From an uncultured Lachnospiraceae bacterium (GTDB taxonomy: Bacteria > Bacillota > Clostridia > Lachnospirales > Lachnospiraceae), in NCBI GenBank assembly GCA_910579285.1, contig CAJTTT010000047.1, positions 4,686 through 17,259 on the forward strand: a stretch of DNA of 12,574 nucleotides, written 5' to 3'. How positions within the stretch are numbered: the first letter of the stretch is position 1; each line of letters starts with the position of its first letter. The translations under genes were made by a program, and so were the position numbers. Shown here piece after piece: positions 6,755-12,574 of the stretch. The notes below the pieces were generated by a model. It was given only the letters and a program-made list of their open reading frames with translations, did not search any database and was not told where the DNA came from.

Positions 6755-7708
6755 TTATTTTTTCTTTTTGAACTCCTCAAAGAAGGAGGTAGGATTCACA
6801 TCCGCATAGCACTGGGAACACATACCCTCGATCACCGCACCGTTATTGATCTGTACGGATTTGGACTTGATGTTGCCCATCACGATAGCTGTGGTATCCA
6901 GAATAACCGGTCCCTGCACATCGATATCGCCCTTGACCGCACCTGCAACCACTGCGCTGGTAGCCACAATATTGCCGATCACTACGGAGCTCTGACCGAT
7001 CTTTACACTGCCCTGGCTGTTCACTTCACCAGTGATTTTCGCGCCCTCGGCATAGATCTCCGCCGCCTTGGAATTACCCTGAATGGTACCCGTGATATTC
7101 AGCTTGCCCAGAATGTCCAGATTACCGTTTACGGTACCAATCAGTTCCATAGAACCCTCAGACACAATATCACCCGTTATTGTCATACCTTCTGTCACAA
7201 CTGCTGTCTCATCCACTGCCACGCGATTTGCCTGTACTTCCATCGTTTTTCCCTTTCCTTCACTATTCTGTTCGTTCTCCTCCACAGGCGTTTCCACCTC
7301 TGTTAACACTTCTGCTTCCATTACAGGTTCAGCCTCCTCTTCTTCTATTACGGCCTCCATGACGGCCGGCTCTTCCTCTGCAGCTATGGGTTCCTCCGCT
7401 GCTGCCTCTTCCACCGTCGGTTCCACTTCCAGAACCTCCTCTTCCAAAGGCTCATCGGCAGGCGCCGTCCCCACTTCGGGCACGGTCTCAAGCTCAGACA
7501 CTCCCATCTCCTCTATTTTATCCAGCATACCGCTCAAATCCAGGGATTCGAGTGTTTCTGCAGAGGGCATCTCCGCTGCCGCAGCATCCGCAGATACCTG
7601 CTCCCCGGCTTGTCCTTCCGCCGCCAGAGCCGCTTCCAGCTCCTCTTCCGGCATCAGTTCATTGACAGCCTGGGATAAATCGTCCTTCAAATCCGAAAAA
7701 AATCCCAT
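6755..7708 (-). CDS. Bactofilin family polymer-forming protein with long acidic N-terminal region
   Basis: The C-terminal part (about 170-296) is a bactofilin (DUF583) domain: a run of short beta-turns with repeating G-x-[IV] spacing, such as ITGDIVSEG, IGTVNGNLDI, ITGEVNSQG, VIGNIVAT and AGAVKGDIDV. This is the right-handed beta-helix that self-assembles into filaments and scaffolds wall or envelope enzymes. The first ~155 residues are unusual: a short amphipathic start (MGFFSDLKDDLSQAVNELM), then a Glu/Ala/Val/Pro-rich, strongly acidic, probably disordered stretch. The tail has C297-x-x-C300 and ends in a basic KKKK. ATG at 7708 has GGAGG 8 bases upstream, overlapping the end of the deacetylase gene 18 bases away. 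An internal ATG at 7243 (residue 156), preceded by purine-rich AAAGGG, would give a core-size protein. Confidence 0.92.
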   Translation of the reverse strand: MGFFSDLKDDLSQAVNELMPEEELEAALAAEGQAGEQVSADAAAAEMPSAETLESLDLSGMLDKIEEMGVSELETVPEVGTAPADEPLEEEVLEVEPTVEEAAAEEPIAAEEEPAVMEAVIEEEEAEPVMEAEVLTEVETPVEENEQNSEGKGKTMEVQANRVAVDETAVVTEGMTITGDIVSEGSMELIGTVNGNLDILGKLNITGTIQGNSKAAEIYAEGAKITGEVNSQGSVKIGQSSVVIGNIVATSAVVAGAVKGDIDVQGPVILDTTAIVMGNIKSKSVQINNGAVIEGMCSQCYADVNPTSFFEEFKKKK

Positions 7709-7726
7709 TCCCTAATCCTCCATTCT

Positions 7727-8644
7727 TTAATCATTGCTAATATGATGAATCGCTTCCGTATCATCTGTGATCGGAACGATCTTCGTATCCTCCATCGCCT
7801 GGATCTGCTCAATCATCTTCGGCAGCGCTTTCACCGTTGATTCCTTATCGGATGCGTCATGCAGTAAGATAATCGCTTCCTGAAATTCCTGCAGCCTGGC
7901 CGTCGAATTTCTGACAACGGCCTCCGGGCTGATGGATGCTGAAGAAGCATCTCCCGAAGACACATTCCAGTCAAAATAACTCATATCCTGCTCTTCCAGA
8001 TAAGCGATCAGCTCATGCATGTCCACCTGGCTTACCGTATTGCTGCTGCCTCCCGGAAATCTGCAGTATCTGCACCAGACTCCCGTCGTATCATAGAGAA
8101 ATTCCTGCAGCTTCGTCAGATCCTCCACATAGCTTTCCCTGGACTGATAGATCTCATTATATTTGTGGCTGTAGGAATGCATCGCCAGTGTATGCCCTTC
8201 CTCCACAATCCTTTTATATAACGGCTGATATTTTTCTTCCTCTTTCCCGACCACAAAAAAAGTCGCCTTCACATCATACTCTGCCAGAATATCCAGTATC
8301 TCCCCGGTATTGCTGCTTGGCCCGTCATCAAAAGTAAGGTACACCTTTCTGGTTCCGTCCTCCGCGCCGGACGCATCGCTGTCCTCATCGGATGCATCGC
8401 GCCTGAATTCATTCACGCCGGAGGCCGTATACAGTTCTTTGCCCTGCTCCTCTGTATCAGATATCTGCCCCAACGCCATCGCGGGAGACGCCTGCTCACG
8501 AAGCGCTCGCAGTTCCCTCTTCGCCTCGTAGAGATTTACGCCGAGAACCACACAGAGAATCAACAGGATCAGTATCGTGGAAAGCGGAATAATAACGAGC
8601 AGCCGTTTCATCAATTGAAAATGTGCATCCTGTTCTGCATCCAT
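7727..8644 (-). CDS. Membrane-anchored polysaccharide deacetylase (NodB/CE4 family)
   Basis: Predicted to remove acetyl groups from N-acetylated cell-wall or surface sugars outside the membrane. With ATG 8644 it has 305 residues: a short cytoplasmic start, one membrane helix (about 14-36), a charged, Ser/Asp-rich linker to about 100, then the NodB domain. All five CE4 motifs are present: TFDDGP (104-109, D106 base and D107 metal), HSYSH (H156, H160 metal), RFPGG (195-199), DWN (225-227) and LLHDAS (260-265). Two cysteines (191, 194) sit just before motif 3. The start 8644 is preferred because AAGGAG lies 9 bases upstream, and because the likely promoter would start transcription only a few bases before the outer ATG at 8680. 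Substrate (peptidoglycan or other) is not decidable. Bactofilin follows by 18 bases. Confidence 0.94.
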   Translation of the reverse strand: MDAEQDAHFQLMKRLLVIIPLSTILILLILCVVLGVNLYEAKRELRALREQASPAMALGQISDTEEQGKELYTASGVNEFRRDASDEDSDASGAEDGTRKVYLTFDDGPSSNTGEILDILAEYDVKATFFVVGKEEEKYQPLYKRIVEEGHTLAMHSYSHKYNEIYQSRESYVEDLTKLQEFLYDTTGVWCRYCRFPGGSSNTVSQVDMHELIAYLEEQDMSYFDWNVSSGDASSASISPEAVVRNSTARLQEFQEAIILLHDASDKESTVKALPKMIEQIQAMEDTKIVPITDDTEAIHHISND

Positions 8645-8653
8645 CTTCATCGG

Positions 8654-8659
8654 CTCCTT
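8654..8659 (-). promoter_or_regulatory. Ribosome-binding site deciding the deacetylase start
   Basis: AAGGAG on the minus strand, nine bases before ATG 8644 (and only three before ATG 8650). The outer ATGs at 8680 and 8665 have no comparable site. Confidence 0.7.
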
Positions 8660-8688
8660 TTTCATTCTCTTATCCCACATTCTTCTCT

Positions 8689-8697
8689 ACTATATCA
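8689..8697 (-). promoter_or_regulatory. Extended -10 promoter for the deacetylase-to-rseP run
   Basis: The minus strand reads TGATATAGT, an extended -10 element (TGn plus TATAGT, one mismatch from TATAAT). No strong -35 is found 17 bases upstream (TTTTCG), which is typical when the TG extension is present. The region above it is very AT-rich, with an inverted repeat GAAATTTT/AAAATTTC (8718-8725, 8743-8750). Initiation would fall at about 8682. It lies between the preceding terminator and the deacetylase gene, where a promoter is required. Confidence 0.6.
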
Positions 8698-8768
8698 CAT
8701 TTGAGAGATAACGAAAAGAAATTTTGCGAAAAAAGGCATAAGAAAATTTCGCCAGCTTTCTGCATCTG

Positions 8769-8818
8769 AAAAACAAAGGAGAAACAGCCAGTGTCTCTTC
8801 CCGGAAACATTGGCTGTT
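8769..8818 (-). terminator. Strong intrinsic terminator after the binding-protein gene
   Basis: On the minus strand, eight bases after the TGA stop, AACAGCCA pairs with TGGCTGTT. Then an A/C mismatch is followed by TGTTTC pairing with GAGACA around the loop CGGGAA. The stem is followed by TTCTCCTTTGTTTTT. It cleanly separates the chemoreceptor/binding-protein unit from the deacetylase unit. Confidence 0.9.
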
Positions 8819-8826
8819 CTTTCTTA

Positions 8827-9801
8827 TCAATACTGTGACACGTTTGTGCTGTCTACCTTTTCAAAGGGAACCCACACATATTTCCCATCTTCGCTGACAC
8901 CTTCCAGCGAATCCACAGATTCTCCCTGCGCAAATCGAATCGCCGCTTTCACCGCCGCTTCTCCCTGTCCGGCTCCAGACTGGCAGACGGTAAAAGCCAT
9001 CTCCCCGCTTTCGATCGCGGCGCAGCCGTCCGCCGTCGCATCCACACCCAGCACAGGCAGGGCGCTCAAATCAATATTGGCCTCCCTGCACACTTCAATC
9101 ACGCCGAGCGCCATAGAATCATTTTCACAGAGCACACAGTCCACCGGGGAGCCTGTTCTCAAAAATGTCTCAAACAGATGCCCCGCCAGTTCCTGGTCCC
9201 AGTCTCCATAGTCCTCAAACACATAGTTGATCTTCTTCCCGCTGCTCTCCAGCGTCTGCTTCACGCCTTTGGTTCTCCCGTTCGTCGCAGAATGGTCTCT
9301 CTCCCCCTTGAGCAGTACCACATTGATCTCCTGGCTGCCCGACAGTCTGTCCAGCACATATTCCGCCTGAAACTGCCCCGCCACAAACTCGTCAGATCCG
9401 GCATAGAGATATTTTCCCTCCTTCAGCTGCTTTTCATCCGGGCAGCTGTTGATAAAGACGATCGGTATATCTCCTGCGCTCGCTTTCAGCTCCACGACCG
9501 TCTCAATAGATACCGGGCTGCAAAGAATCACATCGTAGCCTTCCTGTCCGGCGGATTTCAGGTAATTCACCTGATTCTCTATCGACCCTTCCGCATCCTT
9601 AAAGTCAAACTGCACGCCCTCCGCTGCGGCTGTGTCCCTGGCCGCCGCCACGAGCGTCTCCCGGAAACTGTCCATCTGGTTCAGGACAAGTAGAATTTTT
9701 ATGTCTTTGTTGGAGGCAGCGCCGCTGTCGCTCCCACAGCCGGTTAACGCCAGCATCCCAAGCATCATCACGCCAAACAGTATTCCCAGCTTCTTTCTCA
9801 T
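8827..9801 (-). CDS. Sugar-type substrate-binding lipoprotein (Peripla_BP_4, RbsB-like)
   Basis: Begins with a lipoprotein signal: MRKK, a hydrophobic stretch and lipobox LTGC with Cys22, so it should be anchored on the outer face of the membrane. The remainder (about 34-310) is a type I periplasmic-binding-protein fold of the ribose/galactose group: DIKILLVLNQMDSF at the first strand, GYDVILCSPVS, IPIVFINS, the AGSDEFVAGQ segment, VDCVLCENDSMALG and PVLGVDATADG. Ligand is unknown. Its ATG overlaps the chemoreceptor stop (ATGA) and has GGGGAGG 7 bases upstream inside that gene. No ATPase or permease gene lies on either side, and a terminator follows directly. A role as ligand-capturing partner of the chemoreceptor is inferred; an orphan transporter component or a receptor-like quorum/sugar sensor remain alternatives. 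Confidence 0.92.
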   Translation of the reverse strand: MRKKLGILFGVMMLGMLALTGCGSDSGAASNKDIKILLVLNQMDSFRETLVAAARDTAAAEGVQFDFKDAEGSIENQVNYLKSAGQEGYDVILCSPVSIETVVELKASAGDIPIVFINSCPDEKQLKEGKYLYAGSDEFVAGQFQAEYVLDRLSGSQEINVVLLKGERDHSATNGRTKGVKQTLESSGKKINYVFEDYGDWDQELAGHLFETFLRTGSPVDCVLCENDSMALGVIEVCREANIDLSALPVLGVDATADGCAAIESGEMAFTVCQSGAGQGEAAVKAAIRFAQGESVDSLEGVSEDGKYVWVPFEKVDSTNVSQY

Positions 9802-11801
9802 ACGCCATCCTCCCCATCCACCTTGAACATGTTCACCTGATTTGCCAGCTCTACCGCCGATCCTGTCAGTTCTCTTGCTCCTTCTGCGACCGTCTCACTG
9901 TTTTCTGTAATGTTGTGGGCCTGTTCCACCATCGTGGTCGATGTCGCCAGAATCTCCTCGGAACTTGCCGCCTGCTCCTCCGAAATGGCTGCTACATTGA
10001 CCGCTACGTTATCTACCTGCTCCACCTTCTCAATCATCTGCTGTACCAGACGGTTGACTTCGTCAATATTATCAAAGATCGCATCAAAGGTCTGCAATGC
10101 CCCCTTCACCAGCTCGCCGCTGCTCTGGATATTGCTGACGCTGTCGTCCGCCTGACTGACTGCATCCTTAACAAGAACACGGATCTCAGAAATCAGACTC
10201 TCGATATTATGTACGGAATCTGCGCTGGTCTGCGCGAGCTTCCCGATCTCCGTCGCAACTACCGCAAACCCTCTTCCTGCCTCCCCTGCCCGGGCCGCCT
10301 CAATCGAAGCGTTTAGCGACAGGAGGTTTGTCTCGTCCGCAATATCACTGATCACACCCGTTATTTTTGTAATTTCCACAGAGGCGTCTCCTACCTTGTC
10401 GATCGCCTGTTGCAGCTTCTTCATCGATTCATTGATGCTCTGCATCGCAATACCGACATTCTGCATGTCCGCCTTTCCCTGACGGGAAACCTCCACCGTC
10501 TCCCTCACCTTGAGGTCTACCTGCTTCCCATCGTCTCTCGTATTCGCAGCGACCGCCGCAAGCGTGGTGGCATTATCCGCAATCTCATTCACTGAGACGG
10601 AGAGCTGTTCTACCGTATTGTTCAGCTCCTGCATCGAATCGCTCTGTAATCTGGAGGCGTCATACATGTCACCGGAAACATGGTTGCTGTTGTCCGCCTG
10701 CACATGCAGCTTATCAGACACCCCGTGGATCGACAAAATCATACTGCGCATGGACTGGATAAACCGTTCCACGCCGCGGCTCATAACGCCTATTTCATCA
10801 TTGCTCTTCGTTGTCACATCGACTGTGAAATCACCATCGGTCATAGCCGTAATGACTCTCGTCAGCTCCTTGACGGGCCGGATCACAACCTGAACAACAC
10901 GCTCAATCAATACGGCGAGCAGCAGCAGGGAAACCAGACCAATCACGACCATGAGGATTCTGACACCGTCAATATCCGCATAGATCGTTTTCGTCGGAAT
11001 GTAGGAAACCAGAATCCAGTCCGTTCCTGCTATTTCCGTAAACGCCGTCATCCTGTCATCTATCTCAGCCATCTGGTAGTTACGCTGGTTAAGCCTTTCT
11101 CCCACATCCCGCATAAAGATATCGCCGGAATCGGCAAGCCTTTTAGAGATCAGACTGTTATCCCGGTGGGCCAGAATCGTGCCGTCCTTGGAATTGACCA
11201 GAAATGCCTGCGCTTCCTCCATCTCGATATAGCTGTTTACAATAATGCTGATGCGCTGCAGGGACAGATCCGCTGAAATAACCTTCAGCACCTCAGAGCC
11301 GTCATCCAAAATACCGCAGGCGCTGACGAGCGCTTCCCCATTCTCATCCGTATATGCATCTGTAAACGCCATATTCAGTCGTGTCATGCCTTCCCGGTAC
11401 CACACGGACTGCAGCAGATTGCTGTCCGTCTTGTCCGACTCTGACGCCTTCATCAGCTTTCCGTCTGCATCCGCCACATACAGCCCCTTCGGATAATTAT
11501 CATTAAACTGATAATAGCTGTCCAGTATGCGCTGCAGCTCCTCTTCGTTCGGTTTCGTCCTCTCAATCGCCCGCTTTACCGTCTGGAACGCGGACAAATT
11601 TTCGTTCAGCCACGACTCTATCTCATTCGCCTGATTTGCAATCGACGAGCTTAAGAGATTCTGCGAATATTCCGTAATGATACTCTTGGAAATCAAATAG
11701 GAGGTCGCCGCAATCGCCAGCACCATGACTGCGGCCACCGGCAGTATCGTGGCTAACAGTTTTGCCTTAATAGAACGCATCTTCTTTGTCTTTTTTTCCA
11801 T
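9798..11801 (-). CDS. Methyl-accepting chemotaxis protein with double-Cache-like sensor
   Basis: Transmembrane chemoreceptor of 667 residues with the start used here. Order: basic cytoplasmic start, membrane helix 1 (about 15-37), an extracellular double-Cache-like domain (about 45-275; contains GLYVADADGKLM, VWYREGM and YTDENGEALVS), membrane helix 2 (about 281-303), HAMP (about 304-358), then a long coiled-coil signalling domain. The hairpin tip that contacts CheA/CheW is clear: ISDIADETNLLSLNASIEAARAGEAGRGFAVVA (about 484-516). The C-terminus lacks a CheR-docking pentapeptide. The ATG at 11801 has AGGAAG 8-9 bases upstream and gives a normal start (MEKKTKKMRSIKAKLL). The frame remains open to ATG 11867, but those 22 residues look non-coding. 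It overlaps the binding-protein gene by four bases. Confidence 0.95.
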   Translation of the reverse strand: MEKKTKKMRSIKAKLLATILPVAAVMVLAIAATSYLISKSIITEYSQNLLSSSIANQANEIESWLNENLSAFQTVKRAIERTKPNEEELQRILDSYYQFNDNYPKGLYVADADGKLMKASESDKTDSNLLQSVWYREGMTRLNMAFTDAYTDENGEALVSACGILDDGSEVLKVISADLSLQRISIIVNSYIEMEEAQAFLVNSKDGTILAHRDNSLISKRLADSGDIFMRDVGERLNQRNYQMAEIDDRMTAFTEIAGTDWILVSYIPTKTIYADIDGVRILMVVIGLVSLLLLAVLIERVVQVVIRPVKELTRVITAMTDGDFTVDVTTKSNDEIGVMSRGVERFIQSMRSMILSIHGVSDKLHVQADNSNHVSGDMYDASRLQSDSMQELNNTVEQLSVSVNEIADNATTLAAVAANTRDDGKQVDLKVRETVEVSRQGKADMQNVGIAMQSINESMKKLQQAIDKVGDASVEITKITGVISDIADETNLLSLNASIEAARAGEAGRGFAVVATEIGKLAQTSADSVHNIESLISEIRVLVKDAVSQADDSVSNIQSSGELVKGALQTFDAIFDNIDEVNRLVQQMIEKVEQVDNVAVNVAAISEEQAASSEEILATSTTMVEQAHNITENSETVAEGARELTGSAVELANQVNMFKVDGEDGV
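9809..9815 (-). promoter_or_regulatory. Strong ribosome-binding site inside the chemoreceptor 3' end
   Basis: GGGGAGG on the minus strand, seven bases before the binding-protein ATG at 9801. Combined with the ATGA stop/start overlap it implies coupled translation of the two genes. Confidence 0.8.
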
Positions 11802-11933
11802 TCTCCATTCTTCCTCTTCTATCCGTTGGATGGCTTCATCCGTTAACAATAGTGTTATATCTAACATAACATGGAATGAAGAATTTATCCATTTCTTTTA
11901 TGATACATTTTTTCAAATATCCCTGAGACTATC
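11802..11933. other. AT-rich spacer upstream of the chemoreceptor
   Basis: About 130 bases, clearly richer in A and T than the genes below it. It must contain, or transmit, the promoter for the chemoreceptor unit. TATAAC (minus, within GATATAACAC) is a possible -10 but has no fitting -35, and no sigma-D/FliA-type motif is evident. No terminator is seen after the upstream nucleotidyltransferase-like gene, so read-through from it is possible. Confidence 0.4.
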
Positions 11934-12574
11934 TTACATCTCCCTTTTCTTCCTTAAAGCTTTTTGAATAATCTCATTCACGTTACTTTCCTTTACTATT
12001 TCCCCGTCATTTTTTTGAACTTCAAGCACTGCCTGTTTTGATAATGCGTCTTCATGTTCCTGTTCCATAAACAATTCTTTTAAACTTTCTGAATCTAAAG
12101 CCACCTTCAAAACCTGTATTGCATATTCGGAAATATTATCCCACCCGCCATACAAATTTTTTACTGCGCAATCGATCTGCTGGTAACCTAAAGGCTCTCC
12201 CATTCTTTCCTGTTCACTCAAGATACCAATAATATCAGACAAATCCTTCTTGTAACGTCTCCCGGACATTAATTTCATGGCAACAAGATATTCCGCACTA
12301 ATTGTTCTGATATTCAACACATTAGAATAGGTACGGTAATACTTAGAGTATTGCGATAATTTATTACTATAAGAACTCGTATTCTTAAAGTCTTCATTCA
12401 GCCAGCCATTTGGCAAACTGAGACGGTCTCCTACTGCGTTCACCGCTTCCTTCATGGCTGATGATGCTGTTATGACTGCATCGATATCATAGGTCATTTC
12501 ACGGAACCCATAATTTGCAAGAATTGCCGCGCCCCCAACTAACACAATCTCAGCAGGCGTATTTTTCCCATTTC
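11934..12574 (-). CDS. Nucleotidyltransferase-like protein, DUF6036/AbiEii type (5' end outside window)
   Basis: The reading frame is open to the window edge and reads NGKNTPAEIVLVGGAAILANYG then REMTYDIDAVI. The GTG at 12545 lies in the middle of the conserved strand and is not a real start; the gene is 5'-truncated by the window. The pattern VGG-A-A-I-L followed by T-x-DID matches the nucleotide-binding GG and metal-binding D-x-D of the polymerase-beta superfamily, in the DUF6036/AbiEii style. The middle has LVAMKLMSGRRYKKDLSDI, a helix also typical of these proteins. The C-terminus is charged (QKALRKKREM). Base composition is visibly AT-richer than the neighbours, suggesting later acquisition. 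Family members occur in toxin-antitoxin and abortive-infection settings, but a partner would lie beyond the window. Function inferred only from the motif. Confidence 0.75.
   Translation of the reverse strand, partial: NGKNTPAEIVLVGGAAILANYGFREMTYDIDAVITASSAMKEAVNAVGDRLSLPNGWLNEDFKNTSSYSNKLSQYSKYYRTYSNVLNIRTISAEYLVAMKLMSGRRYKKDLSDIIGILSEQERMGEPLGYQQIDCAVKNLYGGWDNISEYAIQVLKVALDSESLKELFMEQEHEDALSKQAVLEVQKNDGEIVKESNVNEIIQKALRKKREM

Noticed and set aside
7083..7715. 210-codon plus-strand open frame opposite the bactofilin gene.
   Set aside because: Ser/Thr/Ala-rich shadow produced by the Glu/Ala-rich repeats of the real gene; no ribosome-binding site or domain.
8718..8750. GAAATTTT/AAAATTTC inverted repeat as a terminator or operator.
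   Set aside because: Entirely A/T arms in an AT-rich upstream promoter region; more simply explained as composition near the promoter.
11802..11867. N-terminal extension of the chemoreceptor to ATG 11867.
   Set aside because: No ribosome-binding site, AT-rich upstream-type sequence, and a normal receptor start (basic tail then membrane helix) begins at 11801.

Overview
The window looks like a chromosomal segment of an anaerobic Gram-positive Firmicute, most likely a Lachnospiraceae-type Clostridium relative. The grounds are the gene content (non-mevalonate isoprenoid genes, bactofilin, lipoprotein-type binding protein, PASTA/PrkC-style kinase and phosphatase genes), strong GGAGG ribosome-binding sites and AT-rich intergenic regions. 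This is an inference from protein style, not a database match. Every gene supported here lies on the minus strand, so the window reads biologically from 12574 down to 1. Two genes run off the ends.

Layout in transcription order. (1) 12574-11934: the 3' part of a visibly AT-richer gene resembling DUF6036/AbiEii-type nucleotidyltransferases. (2) 11801-8827: a chemoreceptor with a double-Cache-like sensor, overlapping by ATGA a sugar-type substrate-binding lipoprotein. No permease genes are adjacent, and a strong intrinsic terminator follows (8818-8769). (3) From an extended -10 promoter at about 8697-8689, a long co-directional run: polysaccharide deacetylase, bactofilin, pyrH, frr, uppS, cdsA, dxr and rseP. 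It closes at an intrinsic terminator that overlaps the rseP stop codon (1252-1217). (4) A 258-base spacer, then a PP2C-type protein phosphatase (978-253) and the first 53 codons of a Hanks-type Ser/Thr kinase (159-1).

How the genes fit together. The central run combines UMP kinase, ribosome recycling, undecaprenyl diphosphate synthesis (lipid carrier for peptidoglycan), CDP-diacylglycerol synthesis (phospholipids), DXP reductoisomerase (isoprenoid precursors feeding UppS) and a site-2 protease. In many Firmicutes this block follows rpsB-tsf. Here two envelope/cytoskeleton genes (deacetylase, bactofilin) precede it instead, apparently under the same promoter. The kinase/phosphatase pair that follows is of the kind that monitors the cell wall, so most of the window has an envelope theme.

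The most interesting candidate for an undescribed function is the chemoreceptor/binding-lipoprotein pair: a closed two-gene, translationally coupled unit with no transporter, suggesting a binding protein devoted to sensing. The AT-rich nucleotidyltransferase fragment at the edge is a possible accessory or defence gene whose partner would lie outside the window. I found no rRNA, tRNA, CRISPR array, insertion sequence or origin.
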